DNA from: Climacium dendroides
Lineage: Eukaryota; Streptophyta; Bryopsida; Hypnales; Climaciaceae
Direction: 5' to 3'
DNA: 64,000 nucleotides
Assembly (NCBI GenBank): GCA_950106755.1
Contig: OX467083.1
Span: 22,811,029-22,875,028 of the forward strand
Shown: positions 1-13,637 of the stretch, piece after piece
How the letters are laid out: each line of letters opens with the position of its first letter
Position numbering within the stretch: position 1 is the first letter of the stretch
The notes under the pieces: model-generated
What the model was told of the DNA's origin: nothing
Seen by the model: the letters and a program-made list of their open reading frames with translations, nothing else
Database searches by the model: none
Made by a program: the position numbers and the translations under genes

Positions 1-89
1 AGGATCTTGTACTTTATTTATCCAAGATCATGTTGTAAAACTTTCATGAAGTTTGACCGTATAGATTGAGATATTAGCATTCAAAGTTT

Positions 90-800
90 ATTTATTTATT
101 TATTTTGAAGACTAGCATACGATTTCAAATGACTTTGACTACCATTTGTGAAAATAGTTTGCACTATGGACTTTGAATTAAAAGAATTTGTGTTAAAGAA
201 TCGAGTTGAAAGCACAAGAAAAAGAATTCTCCAAAAAACACATGCTTGATTTTCATTCTTAAAAAAGTTGTTAAGAAATAGGTCCAAGGTGGAAAGAAAA
301 ATTAAATTGTTAAAAGCTCTAAGATGGGATTGAAACACAATAATCCCAAAGGTGGGTTGTTCTAGCAAGCCAACTTAACCTTGTCAAACAATTTTTTTCT
401 GAAAAATTGTGAAAATTGCATTCAAAATTGAATCTTTCAAGTTTTTTTTTCATAAAGGATTGCCTAAAAATTAAGATTGTTCATAAATTTCACATCACTA
501 TTTCAAATGGAATGAATCAAAGCTTCACACGTAGACAAAATATGATCTATGAGGAAAAAAAAATTCAAATTTAATTTCAATTTTTTTGTGGATTTATTTT
601 TCTACTTGCCAAATGGAAATTTGGACTTTTTGTGGTATAACTTTTGCTCTTGGGCATAGATTAAAATAAAAATTATATTCCCATTAAGATAATAAATTTT
701 TCTTTATTATTAGAAAGTTTCAAAAAGTTTCACTAAAAATTGAGTTCATAGGAACCTACTTGAAATTCACTTTGTTTCTTGAGGGGCAATGGGCCTTTAG
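90..800. repeat. Dispersed AT-rich repeat, copy 1
   Basis: This segment matches 6330-6985 in the same orientation, at roughly 70 percent by eye. Shared landmarks are the 'taatcccaa..ggt' block near 340 and 6552, and the 'ttcacatcac' plus 'gaatgaatcaaagctt' block near 488 and 6708. No coding capacity is seen. It is an old dispersed repeat. An LTR pair cannot be excluded, but no TG/CA ends or internal genes were found. The rest of 1-1450 is AT-rich with nothing recognisable. Confidence 0.5.
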
Positions 801-1804
801 AGAGGTTAAGTAAATAAATGAAAATACAATGATGTTGTGTTGAAAAGGTTGTTTTGAGAATTATTTATCAATTATTTTTTTCAAAGAATAGATACGCAAG
901 TAGAAAAACTTTGTGATTTTTTAATTCCTAACCAACCAAATGTTCTTGTTTTGAATGATTAATGAAATCAAATCCCCTAGGTACAAAAACTTGACATATT
1001 CTTGTCATTTATCTAGAACTAACAATTTAAGAAAATTTGTACAATGTAGACTTTCAAATGTAATCTTTGTAAATATTTTATGGTTCAAAGAGTGCCCATG
1101 TATTTCTCCTCAATTAGTCTAAAGATTGATTGGTTTATTTCAAAATTTTATCTTTTAAGGACCTCCATTGAAAGTATTGGTTTTGGTGTTTTAAATCTGT
1201 TCAATTATATTGAGGCCTTCCATTTCGAATGGAAGAAAAAGTTCCAAATTGCATCAATCAATTGCTTTGCTGAACATTGCTGAACGTGTAGGATTAAAAT
1301 AGGAAAGTGACACAAATGTCAAAACTTGAGGAATTGTTGTATTTTCATAGGTTCTTCGAATAGATTATGAAATTTCTCATCTCATCCTTAAAAATTTCAC
1401 CTCTTTACAATAATTTAATTTAATTTTAAATGCTCACAATACACTGTTTTAATTCAAAAGAATACACATAAAAAAAGTGAGTTTAAATCTTCCAATGTAA
1501 CAAGCAGCTGCTGCACAGAGGCTCTGTCCTTGTAGCACTACAGTAGCGTCTGCTTGCGAATCAGAATTCACAATATCTGCTCCCCCCAGACTTATGATAT
1601 GAACTATTTTCTTCAACCAATGCACAACTTCAGAGGCGACTGTTGCACAAGTGCACAACATCCTTGATAAATCATACTTCACAAGTAGATCCACAAAACA
1701 TCGCCAATATGAGAAGGCTGAGATAGAAAAGTGGCCAAGGAGTGACCAGTAAGTATCTGAATTGAAATAAAATGCCCAAGAATTTACATACGAGAATAAG
1801 GAGA

Positions 1805-4358
1805 TCACAACGCAAGATTTTTGAGAGACTTCCGGGCCATGCCTGCCCAAACATGAGCCTTGGCCTCCGTGTCTGAGCTCAACCAAGCTTTCTCAGCTCG
1901 TCGTTGATTCTGCCTCACATTTTTGGCTCTCTTGGGAGCCAAGCGTTCATCTCTAGAAACAAATGCCAGCCGGAACTTCTCTGCAACTGAGGGTTCATTC
2001 CTCACTTCATTAGCGGTGGTGGTAGGCGGGGCTTTTGGTAATCTTTTAACAACTGCCCACGTTTCTGGGTCAATGTCGTCAAGAAGAAACTCGTCCAACA
2101 AAACTGCCTGCTGAGCTGCACTAGGCACGACGCCATACGTTTTCCAAGAAAAAACTGGGTTGATGACAATTCGGGGGCACTCGTTCGCCAGACGCTGCCT
2201 TGAAATGAGATCAATTCCGGGCTGCACACATGAGCAAAATTCAAGATCAATATCCACAATTCCAGGTATTATACTTTTAGAACATTTCTTGACCAGGGCA
2301 CATGCAATGGCTACAGTAGATAGTAGACACAACATTGAGTGAAGGAGCGCCAAGGCAGACAATTGGTGTAGAAGGCGTGAACATACCCAAACTAGCCATC
2401 TCAATGCTTGTGCGCCTTCTGCGACAGGCTTAGTATCTAGCGCCTCCCAACTGTCTTCTTCCTCATTGTGGTTAAATTTTGGTACAATGTGGCTGATTGA
2501 TTTTCTCGTAGCAGCATCACTCAATGGGGTCCCACTGCATGATTAACAGCAGGAATCAGGCGGAAGCTTTGCAATAAGACACATGCATTTCACAATCCTT
2601 GTGGATTTTCGGAACACTATAAGAAAAGCATTTCAACCAAAGTACAATGTTAAAAGAAATCAATAACCCATCTGGGTAAAGATCTCGCAGCACAAATACC
2701 ATCCACAAAGAAGCTTGCTCAACAAGAGAAAAATTGATAACGAGAAGGTGTGTACCCGCATCGCAAGGTCCTTAAATTAGGGCAATGCTCCACTAGGGCA
2801 CGAACAGCAGCGGAAGTCAGCTTGTTGCATCGACTGCATACAAAGGCAGCATCGTGCACCCGATAAATGACTAAAATTACTTTACAAAAACCCCACGGAT
2901 AGAAAGTTCGAAATATTTGGCATCCAGAAACCAGCACAAGATGTTAACCCCCAAAGGGCCACGAATTCATGATTCATATAAATAGACCAAATTGTAAAAT
3001 AATAATCCGGATGGACCCAAGCTTTCTGTCATCAGAATCAGTGAAAAATACTACATGTGCAGGTCAAAAAAAAATTGGACAAAAGAAAAGTCCCCATATA
3101 ACCTACTCAAAAGTACTACAAAAAACATGAGACCATTCGGTCCTCTAGAAGTGAAAGCACTGTTCTATTATCAAATTGCACAAGGGTGAAGTTTTCAAGT
3201 TTTCCACCCACCTTATGTCGACATCTTGCAAGCGTGGGCACCTTTGTGCTGCCACAAAGAAGCTAGAATCAGTAACATCTGAGCCCGACACATCGAGAAT
3301 CTCCCAAGAATTGTCTGCCAGAGCAGCAAGGAGCTCATCACACAGCAAACCCCGTCGTCGAGCAATCGCTACAAGTTTACCCTGCAAAAACAAACAAGCC
3401 AATACCTATCACTACAACCATAAAACCAAAACCAACACGATATCGCAGCATCTACTAAAATCGGGAAATTGTAGTAAATAGAGAACCAACCTTAACATGA
3501 AAAGGCAAGACGGGCGCAATATCTTGTATGTCATCAATCAAGTCTTCCAAATGCTCGCCTAAATATCCCACGCACAAACTCAGAAGACTTCTGCGATGAC
3601 TTGACGATGCCTTGGGAACTTCACCTGCAAAACCAGAACACTCTCAATAAGAACGGGTCCAAAAGTCCCATGCAGTGTACTCATGGCCAAGACTTGATCC
3701 CGCTAAAGATCGATTCGACCTCTCATAGAAAACTCAAACAGCACTACTGGATCACAGTGCTTCCGCAACAAAAAAATCCCCGGCGAAACTCAGACAGATA
3801 ACGAGCAACGAATTGAAATCGTCAAACCCCAACCCTGAAATGGTGATGACAATCAATTTCCGAAACTTGCAAAATAGAACTGACCTACTTCCGAATTTCG
3901 GTTGGAAACCTGAGCCTGCTAAAGACTGGTTCGACCTCTCATAGAATACTCAAACCAGCTCTATTCAATCACTGTGCTTCCAAACCAGAGCTACAGACCC
4001 CCACGCCCACCCCACTCCCGGCGTAACTCAGCTAGATAACGACAATTAACTGGAAATCCCCAAACCCTAAACCTGATATGGTGAAAATAATCAATTTCAA
4101 GGAACTTAGAAATTAGAACTGACCTACTTCCGATTTTCGGTTGGAAACCTGACTCAGCAAAGGTCGATTAGCCGGTGAACTGGCCATGACAGGGACGGAA
4201 TTAGCATTACTTGTCGACGGCTCCCCATTCGATCCTGCAGAAGCGCATCTTGAACACTCCCCCAACTTGCTCTCGAGCCGCCCGTCGGTGCAAAATGGAC
4301 ACGAACAATCGCGGGCGGTGCCTAATCGATTCTGTTGGCACCTTCCACCGCCATCCAT
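1805..4358 (-). CDS. RNI-like (LRR-fold) superfamily protein, six exons
   Basis: I recognise a conserved plant RNI-like protein; its biochemical role is not known to me. The model uses consensus GT/AG sites and keeps frame throughout. Exons on the minus strand are 4358-4124, 3624-3491, 3381-3212, 2833-2756, 2534-2387 and 2221-1805, giving 1182 bp and 393 aa. The N-terminus (about 78 aa) has a Cys-rich patch (C7, C18, C20, C23, C35, C38). The middle carries the leucine-rich RNI repeats, including WEILDVSGSDVTD and DISRCNKLTS, the latter created across the exon 3/4 junction. The C-terminal third is typical of the family, with CPRIVINP, SVAEKFRLAF, RLAPKRAKN and a basic RQNQRRAEKAW stretch. The start is the ATG giving MDGGGRCQQN; an ATG 4 bases downstream is out of frame. 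No lesion was seen, so the gene looks functional. A shorter exon 1 is possible because the N-terminus is poorly conserved. Confidence 0.85.
3690..4160. repeat. Tandem duplication across intron 1 and the exon 1 donor
   Basis: Two adjacent copies, about 3690-3925 and 3910-4160, share 'gctaaag..ggttcgacctctcatagaa', 'cggcg.aactcag..agataacga' and 'tagaactgacctacttccg'. The right copy holds the real exon 1/intron 1 donor (GAAGTAG|GTCAGT at 4124/4123). The left copy repeats this donor inside intron 1 at about 3885. The copies differ by many substitutions and small indels, so the duplication is not recent. Confidence 0.75.
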
Positions 4359-4882
4359 GTCCTGCAACCCTAAACCCCAAACCCTTGGTCGCACCTCAAC
4401 TTCGTATCCCGATTGCCTGCCAAAAAATCTACTAATCGTCCTCGTGAAATTCGCGTTGCTGAACAGCCAGAAGATCGAACTGTGGGTCGAATTGCAACCT
4501 AAAACTCAAAGAGTTGGAAACCAAAACGAAATTGCAAATCCGACGTAGCAACTCATCGTCGAAGAGGAGCAGATTTACAAATTGTTCAGAAGCTTGGCTT
4601 CGGAGATTTTGATTGATCCCAAGTGAGGGTTGAAGGAAGCGCTGAATTTGAGCTCGCGCGTGGAATCGATTGAAGACGGTTGCTTGGTTGTGAAGCTCTT
4701 CACGAGCTCCTCACGGAGTGGGGAACTACGCTCCGTCAATGGAACTTCCCCGCTCAACCCGTTCCCAAATCTTCCCAATATCATCCCTCTCTAATAACAC
4801 ACCCAGTATTGGGGACAGCATAATTCTATTAGGGTTTTGCAGATCACTCATGTCGGACGATCAATTGAAAGTTGAAGACGCC

Positions 4883-4890
4883 TATTTATA
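4883..4890 (-). promoter_or_regulatory. Possible TATA box of the RNI-like gene
   Basis: On the minus strand the sequence reads TATAAATA inside an otherwise ordinary stretch, about 525 bases upstream of the chosen ATG. If used, transcription would start near 4855 and leave a long 5' leader. The assignment rests only on the motif and its position. Confidence 0.3.
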
Positions 4891-5009
4891 TTTATGCTAT
4901 TTTTTTACTAGTAATATTTATTCATTTGGGATACATGATATATTGTAATAAGAAAGAGTAGTGTGCCTTGTGCCGTTGCCACAATCAAAACTCAAAACAA
5001 AAGTAAAAG

Positions 5010-5232
5010 TAATTTTTTAAAAATTTTTAGATCTAAAAAAATACTTCAAAATTCCATAACTTTTACACTGTCTGTCCGAATGCCATGAAACCAAGCCGGT
5101 GCACCCCTCCTCGCCGAGGGCTTTTTGACGGTACCAAGCACGCAACCGGGGGACGCACAGTCCAAGAGATTTCAACGTGACAAACAAACAAAACAAAACA
5201 AAACAAAACAAAACAAAACAAACAAACAAAAC
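5010..5232 (+). repeat. SINE-like dispersed repeat with AAAAC tail, copy 1
   Basis: A GC-richer body of about 120 bp (from near 5065) contains 'ggtgcacccctcctcgcc' and 'accaagcacgcaacc'. It is followed by a simple A-rich tail of (aaaac)n/(aaac)n at 5180-5232. A second copy with the same body and an A-rich tail lies at about 23410-23612, in the same orientation. A short body, an A-rich tail and dispersed copies suggest a SINE or a 3' fragment of a LINE. I cannot identify clear pol III A and B boxes. Confidence 0.4.
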
Positions 5233-5239
5233 TCAACAT

Positions 5240-8200
5240 GACAATAAAAATAAAAAATAAAAAAAAATAAAAAAAAACTCAATGTACCAAACAAACAAAC
5301 AAAACAAACATCCTAATTTAAGGTATAAATTTGGCAAATCTATTATTTTGCCTTCAATAGAATTAGCAAATTGTTCCCCTAAAAACTCTCAAAATTTCTA
5401 TACCCTTGTTGCAGCATTTGGATAAGGTCTTTTTTTTCTAGCATTATATTATCAAATTAATTTATGTTGAATAGAGAATATCCTCTAAAAAATGAATTCT
5501 ATAATAGCTAACCCATTTCCAACCATCACCCCATTTCCAATTTATAGGTTGCTTTCTTTCTATGAAGTTGTGGTGGAGTTTGAGGACCAATTGTGGTGCA
5601 TTATGATTGGTTGTAAGGCTATCAATATTCCCGTCAACATTGCAACCAACCCTTGTTTGATTTTGCAATTAGCCTATAGTGAGATTGTATTTTGTATAAT
5701 AAAATTTTGGATTCCAATCTCACCATAATTATATTTTGTATAATAAAGTTTTGGAAAAATAAACAATACTTCCAAACTCTATTTTAGTACATGGAAAAAA
5801 TCCCGCACTCAAAGAACTTGGGCTCCAAATATGTCTAATTGCTTAGGTGGTTGGAAATAGGTCAACTATCTTAGTCAACAAAGATGGAGTAGAGCTTGAT
5901 GAAGAGGCCTTATTTTCTAGGATTTTGACTAGGCAAACCTTCTTTGATGTAAATAATGCATATAAATTTTCATATTAGATGAATGATCTTTCTTTAACGA
6001 CATACTGTACCACAATGTAATAAAATTTGAAAAATGAAAAGTCCAAATTGCACATGAAAATGTAGTTTGACTACAAGATAGTGGAGTTAGTTCACAAGGA
6101 ATTAAACCATTGTTTAATATATATAACCCCTAAAAGACTAGGGCCTTTTTTTTTTGCCAAAAAACACTCAAAATTGTCATTTCTATTGCAAAGAGTAATA
6201 AATTTGAAAATTTTTTTTTTGCACATTTTACCATAGGATCTTATACCTAACTAGTATGAAGATGTGTGAAATAAATTTCAAATTTTTTTACTAAACAAAT
6301 TGCAAGATGTTTGCATTTAAAGTGAAAAAAACAAGTCTTTTTTGCAAATTGCGTGACTAGATTACTTGACTTTGAACCTTCTTAACTTAAATCTTTATGG
6401 TAGGGAATTGAGTTGATGGTTTAGGAAAAAAAGAAAATTTAAAAAAAAATTTCATTCTCTTAAAAAAATTTCATTCTCTTAAAAAAATTTAAGTAGAAGT
6501 AGGTGTGAGATAGAAGGAAATTAATATCTCTAAGATGGAATTAAAATACACTAATCCCAATGGTGAGATTGTTCTAGAAAGCAAAATAAACCATGTGGAT
6601 TTTTTTCTTAAACGATGAAAATTGCATTTAGAAATGAATCCTACAAATTATTTTTTCAAAAAGATGCTTGGATTGTCCGAAAAACAAGATTGTCCATAAC
6701 TTTCACATCACTTATCTAAATGAAATGAACCAAAGCTTTTCATGTAGAAAAATATAACATATGAGAAAAATAATTAAAAATTTAAAAATTTAAATTTTTA
6801 GAATTTTTTTTGCTGCCCACTCTCCCTTGACTTGAATTTATCTAGACATAACTTTTGTTTGTGGGCATTAATTGAAAAAAATGATATTCCCATGAAGATG
6901 ATCCATTTTTCTATCTTGAAAAAAATTCAAAAAATCATGACAAAAATTGAGACCATAGGCACTTATCCAAAATCCCAATGGAGGACCAATCACTAGAGAA
7001 ATAGTCCTTTAGGGGTCAAAAGAAATTATATCTAGAAGTTTACATGTACTAAATTACTAATTCATTGCAAAATATTTTTTCTACATTATATCTATTATGA
7101 GTGAAAGATTATCTCCAAGCGCTCCAACATTTATATTTTAGATGATGGATAGAATACTTCAAGGCAATGTTTTGTCCAAATAACTTTTCATTTGTTCAAA
7201 TGAAATTATACTTGAATCTTTCAAAGATAGTTTTTAATAACTAATTGTTGAAATTGAGCTTGAAATTGAGCTAATTTTGAACTAAAATTGAGCTAAATAA
7301 TCATGTTAATCCCTAAAGGCCCAAGCCTTTCCAAGTGTGTTTTTCCTCTAAAAAAAATGGGCTTATAGTTGTCCCCAAAGAAGCAAACTGCGTTTTTTTT
7401 TCAAAATCTAATCGTAAAGATGTTTAAAGAGCTTGCTTACTAGTGTGGTTACCAATTTTGAGTGTGAAATTGTATAGAAATTGTGAGATTAGAACCAAAA
7501 AAATCTACTAATCTTATTTTAAGTATGTTGTTCCTCCCCACAATGTTTGAGAAATTTGCATATATTAAGAGTTTTTTTGGATTGGTAGTGACATAAACAA
7601 CTAGAAATTGTGTTATCTCTCTAATATGCACCTCCAAAAATCTTAATCCCTAACTGCCCAAAGGGATCAAAAGTGTCCTCACATGGTTTAGAAGTCCAAT
7701 TTAAAGTGTTGTAACTTTTGCATCCAATGTCCAAATTCAATAAAACTTATTAGTAAATCTACACTAAAACATTATAATGTTTTGAATGTTTAGGAGCTAT
7801 TTCAGCATCTTTTTTCAACACTAAAACATTATAAAAAATTTTGCAATCTATATGGCCAAGTGATTCCAAATTTGATTAATGTCATCTACAATATGTACAC
7901 TACAAGATTGAAAATTTGAATTTTCTATACCTTAGTGACATTTTAGACTATAACACTTCAAAAGCAATGATGTTTTTAAACTCAAAAAGGCCTTGGGTAA
8001 TGAGGGTTAAGTTCAAATGAAGAGCTATCAAATTCATTGCATAATTTACCTTGCAATTGTTGAAATGAAATTTTTTATAAGTAGAAATTGAAAATAAATC
8101 CAAATCAACACTTCCATGTTTAAATTTTCAACAATGAAAATCATAAAAACTTTATTCTTTCCACTGAAACCATTTTCAAAGCAAATGGATAGGTATAATT

Positions 8201-11200
8201 TTTAAGATCTCAAATCAAGTGAAATTGTCAAGCTTCGCTCTTCTACTAATGGTACATATATATCTTTGAGGACTTCTTAAAAATAAAATATTTATTTATT
8301 TTAATAAAAAATGAAAAATTCTGATAATTAACCTTTAATACTACCTGTAAATTTTTTTATAATAGTGAAAGAAATTTAACTGTTTCCATAGAAATGAGCT
8401 TGAAATTTTAGAAAAGCCAATATATAGTAGCTTAGGTACTTAGGATTTAAGAGAAAGATATAGAGTATTAGCAAAATTGTACAAAAATTCAAAAAAAATT
8501 CTAGTGTTTAAAAGTGAAGTAGCAAGAGACTTGGTGTACATATGATGGTTTATGAATGTTTTAAAAAGCTTATTGAGGGACCTATGTAGTACAAATGAAG
8601 TACTTCCAAGTATGATGAAATTTCTTTTGTCTAGTCTTCAAAAGTGGTAACTAGTGTGGTCATTGAAAGCTTTTACGTGATTTTTATGCAAGATTGTGAA
8701 GGAATTCATATAGGGTTGGAAAAAAAAACCTTGTAAAATGAAGACTTCATGGCTAAATTTTTCTCAAGCTATAATGCATTTTGTTTTATGAATTCTATAT
8801 CTATACTTTTTTCTCTACCAACTTATCAATGGCTCTAAGGAGCTAATCAAGAAAAGCTTGAAAAGCCCAATTTTGGACCCACCACTATGTTTTCTTGTGT
8901 ATTTGATATAAGAGATGCATGAATTTGAGGTAGAGCTAGGATAGAAAGATCCATTCTTCATTGAGACCCTTCACCATATAGTTGGTCCCTTATTAAATTT
9001 TAAACTAACAACATATTGTGAAAGTTGCATAAGAGAAACAAAATATATTAAATTTGAGGTAAATCAAACAAAAAATTATATTAAAAAAAATAGAGACAAT
9101 AAATTACAATCACATTTAGAAGGCTCTAGAAGTTGCATTAAATCCACCATCTTATAACTAATCTATTATCAATCTACAAGATGCTTCCTTGATTTGAGGC
9201 ACTTTCACAAGAGCAATCTAGAGCAAAAACACTTTAACCTATAAGGCCCTCTAACTAATGGCAATTTTTCTTGCCTTGAAAACGGGTCCTTTTAAACTAC
9301 AACTATGTCTATTTACACCCCACCCCCTTGGATAAATTATTTTCAACCATTTGTAAGGACTATATGAAGATTGGAATCCTTTATCTATTGTCTACTTTAG
9401 TTTTATTTGAAACAACTTCTATTATTTATCTATTATTGTTTCAACTCCACTACTAACCTCTAAAAAACACCAACCACAAGAGAAATAAAATGAAAATCAA
9501 GGATTGAACTAAGCAATTATGTGTTATTAAATACATATTATGAGAAATTTTCACCGTGATGGAAAAAAACTCCACTAGAGTTGGCTAGTAGGGAGTGTAT
9601 AAGACCCTAACCTAAATTGCCTTTCAAACAATGGACTCCAACAATGATTTTTTTGAAAATCTCCAAATAACCCTAACATATGGTTTAGGAGGTTAGGACA
9701 ACCTTGTAGGCCTAAACCTTCCCTAAATTGGCCATTAGGACACAAAAAGGGTCTAAATTGAATCCTGGAAGTCAATTACAACACACTTACTAAAACTTTT
9801 TGACTTATGTATACTTAGTTCTTTCCATTTTTTCAAGTAATTACTCTCATATGCCCAAATTACATTTGAATCTACAATTTAGGGGCTCAAAATGGATGAA
9901 TTTCACCTTACATTGACATTCAACTTAACCACCATCTATATGCATCCAAGCACACAAAATTCAAGGCTCTCTAATCCATCATTCACATTAGAATTCTAAA
10001 TCATTCTATGAAATTTTAAAATGTCATTTTGGAAGGACTCTTGGATAGCACTTCTACACTTGTCCCAAAACCAGAAAAAAATAAACTAACTAATTATGCA
10101 TTCTTTTTAACATTCCTATCCCCTCTAAAAATCGAACACATGTGTAATGATCCATTCCATTAGAACAAGGCAGAAAGGTATTGTAATCAATCACCATAGT
10201 TTTTTTAATATAGTAGAAAAGGGCCATAAAACAACCGAAAAAAGGAAAAAATAGTCTTTGCACTATTTTGGCTGCTTTGTCTTTGTCCTAATTTTGAATT
10301 GGACGAGCTATAGTTTTTTTGAAAGCTAACCTTTTCCTCTCCATCCTCTCAAAAATTCAGGTCCTTTCGCATTTCCGTTCTATAGTAATTGCTTGTTGAA
10401 GTTGATATTTTCCTTGATGGTGGCAGCTCCCCCTCGCACTAAATCAATCACCATTGCCTCCTTTGTGCTCGAGATTAGACTTTTTTGAAAGCTAGCTTGA
10501 AGGAACATCTTTTTATCAATTTTAACTCCATCCAAGATGTCATGCTCTTGCTATTACTTGCCAAAGTTGGTGGTCCAAATTTCAACTCAAATTCTCAAGT
10601 ACTTCCTCATCTGACCTAAAAAATCCACCATTTTCATCCATTTTCACTCATAAAACGGTGAAAATCTACTCGAAAAATTGTTTCTAATATTTTTCCACCC
10701 TAATCTTTAATAATTCATCCTCAAAATGTCCATCAACTAAAAAAATTGCTCTAAAAAATACACACATGAAAAAATTTGAGAAGTTGATAGAGAGAGGGCT
10801 TTAAATCCTAATTTTGCCTATATCCAATTTTCTAGTAGACAAATTTCCCTAACCATGTTCATTCAACATTAGTTTATTGTAAAATCACTAATTTATTGAA
10901 AAATACGTTAAATTAATGAAAATTGCACTAATTTAATGTAGATTGCACTAGTTTATTACAAAACCCTTTAAATTACTATTTTTTCCCATTTTAGTGTTTT
11001 CTCCCATTTTAGTGTTTTTATAACTACTCTAATGTTGTAGTAATAGTATAAAATTTACCAATTTTTTGTTATTTTTTCATATTTATTGTTTTCTGTGATT
11101 TTCATTTTACTTTTAGTTTCATCTCTTATTTTTTTACATGAACACCAATTTTCAAAAGTCACCAATGGAAGATGAAGAGTTTTTTAAGGCAACCAATAAG

Positions 11201-11900
11201 AGTTAAAGCATTTTGCATTTTAAGGATGTTCTTTAACCTTTAAAGGATGGGTTGGTCATTGTGGAATTCATCTTTTTTGTTAGTGTGAAACATTTGCTTA
11301 AAAAAAATGAAAGATATTTATTAGAGGTAAAATTATTGTACAAGACCTTCCTTTTCCACACAAAATTTCAAGAATGAACATTTTGATCTACTCCAATTAT
11401 CCAAAACCTATGGCAACAAGAGAGTTTTAAAAAAAGTGTGTAGTACATAGTAGATCAAAGAAAGGGAATTTTTAACTTCTGAACTCACATTTTTATTTTG
11501 AGTGACTTGTTTGAGTACTTTTTGTAGTTGCAATGTACACTAAATTAGGGTCTTTATTGATTTTGTGCAGTTTTTTTTAGCTTTTATAGAAGACATGTCT
11601 TCACTTTAGGTGTTTCTATTTGAAAGACATATTTATGTAAACTATGTCAAATGATACTACAATAACGGTGGAAAATGTTTGAAAAAAGATATCGTTGTCT
11701 CAATGTCATTGAAAAATCAATAGACCTACATACATTATAACTAAGGTAGTAATGAATTGTTATAATTCTGGAAGTGCCAAATGAGTGCTCAAGCATTTGA
11801 TATCTTGATGAATTCTTCAATGCTTACTACTAGGACTTCAACTTTCATTACAGAGGTACCTTGCAGAAGAAGATAGATGTAAAAAATAGAAAAGAGCGCA
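5240..11900. other. AT-rich intergenic DNA, no gene seen
   Basis: Long A/T runs, short ORFs only, and no recognisable protein or RNA gene on either strand. It contains the second copy of the old dispersed repeat (6330-6985) and small local repeats such as 'aaattgagct' near 7255-7300 and 'cactaattta' words near 10880-10960. Confidence 0.6.
6330..6985. repeat. Dispersed AT-rich repeat, copy 2
   Basis: This is the second copy of the repeat at 90-800, in the same orientation, sharing the same ordered landmarks. Divergence is high, so it is old. No terminal structure could be defined. Confidence 0.5.
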
Positions 11901-11929
11901 AAATGTATGCAGACTTAAGTAAAACATTA

Positions 11930-12229
11930 CACTAAATAGTATATTTAGTGTTGGATTACATTTAGTGTAATTACCACCCTATTCCACACAACACTAAATC
12001 TCAACTTTGGAGGAATTAGTGAAGTGCTAAATTCGACTGCGCCGCCTCCATCTTCTGTCATCTCCTTCCCTTGCCTTCTCTACTAAATGTAAACCTTTTC
12101 AGATTTCAGATTTACTATAGAATACATTTAGTGTTAGAAATTAGATTTAATGTTACTTTAGTAGGGTTAATGATATTTAGTGTCATGGTTTGTAAATAGT
12201 GTTGCTAACACTAAATATACTATCTAGTG
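11930..12229. mobile_element. 300-bp MITE with ~24-bp terminal inverted repeats, TA target duplication
   Basis: The left end reads CACTAAATAGTATATTTAGT. The right end is its reverse complement with one mismatch (CACTAGATAGTATATTTAGT when read inward). The element is flanked on both sides by TA, which would fit a Tc1/mariner-type MITE. The CACTA start could instead suggest a CACTA relative, but the 3-bp flanks (TTA and TAG) do not match. Internal copies of the word TTTAGTGT occur. There is no coding capacity. Confidence 0.7.
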
Positions 12230-13385
12230 TAGTTCAAACATGTCTATTGCATTCATCATGAACTTCCAAAGTTCTTCATTACTCCTATTCAAGTACCAGT
12301 ATAGCATCTATAAACAATTTTGAAGTCATATAGCACGCATCCACTACATGATGCAACTCTTTCAAAACCAACAGCAATAGATAAGTGACAAGTTGAAACA
12401 TTTGAAAGACTTGGGTCAACAAAAGCTTTGCCACTTGCTCTCCGGGGCTGCATTCCCCCTTTTTTTTATGTTAGCATGCGAAGGGGCCCTATATACTTTT
12501 TGAATTTTAAATAAAATTAAATGAAAAAATATGAATATATTTTCCTACTTTAAAAGTTTATATTTTGAATTATTCATATTTTTATCTATTAATAATAATT
12601 AGTTACAAATTTTTGAAGCAAAAAGATACACTGTAGAACTGAAAAATAACTTTCATACCCTTATATTATATAAGAAAAAATTGTTTAAAAAATGAACAAA
12701 AAATTCCTAAAAACAACTCTTCATTGAAAGCTCATTTTGAGTTGAATATTGATGCAATGGTCATCTAAATGTGTTCTCTAAAAATATTTGAGTTAAAAAA
12801 ACATGCCATTTTAGTGCATTTTTAACCTCTTCTAGAAATCATTCCATATTTTATTTGAGTTTGAAAATTTGGAAGTAGAATCCTATAGTCATTAGTAAAC
12901 AATGCTCAAAATTCGAAGTTAAAATTATAGTTGATTAGAAACCACTTGTTTGCACGTGGTTTGTTGTAGTAGAACTAAGTGCACCCCTCGGGGACTCGCT
13001 AAACATTCGATGCCTAGAAGTCAATTCTCTCATGCATGGTAGAAAGCAATTATGAGCTCCAAATAGTGCCGTGTCATACTTGTAGAGTGTACCTTTTACT
13101 ACACAAATGCACAACCTTTTAGAAAATTTGTCCTCTACATACTATCCCCAAGAGTACAATCATTCCATCCTTGAAGTCGAATACGCACAATAAGTATCTT
13201 CCCCACAACCACATCACGTGCGTTATCAACTCTGTTCACAAACTCCTATAAGTGTCCATTACTTGCTTTGCCTACTACGCTCAACAACTTCTAAGCATTT
13301 GTGTTGTAAATGGGTTGTTACACTTGGCACAACATATAGAAATGAACATGTCATAGCTAGTTTACATGACAATAAAAGTGCATTA

Positions 13386-13637
13386 TACACAAGCCAATTA
13401 GTTATCTTAGAATGGACTATTGCAATAGGTGCTACAAAATCTCAAACACAACGGATACTTCAATTTTTTGATAGGGGATTTTTGTTACAGAAAGTTGTTC
13501 TAAAGGCAATGCCAAGGATTGACAACCCACATGGCTTATTCTTTCTTTTTAGACACCACACTGCAAAGATTTTAGGTTGGAAAAAAAGGATTCTAGAAGG
13601 GCATCCCTCTGGTTTCATCAACACTGTAAATGACACC
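13386..13637 (+). pseudogene. Unrecognised module upstream of piggyBac-type transposase, copy 1
   Basis: An open frame of 156 codons (13218-13688) contains, at residues 57-140, a segment that aligns with the minus-strand ORF at 35192-35530. Shared positions are a Trp, then AT..QTQ, an F..xFLL block, LFR, a hydrophobic I.G pair, RI..GHP.G and TVN. I do not recognise the domain family. It lies about 1.4 kb upstream of piggyBac-type transposase remnants on the same strand. The flanks are degenerate, so it is best treated as a decayed part of that element rather than a host gene. Confidence 0.55.

Noticed and set aside
1449..1886. 145-codon minus-strand frame next to the RNI-like gene
   Set aside because: It overlaps the last exon in another frame and has no recognisable domain. 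It is a shadow frame.
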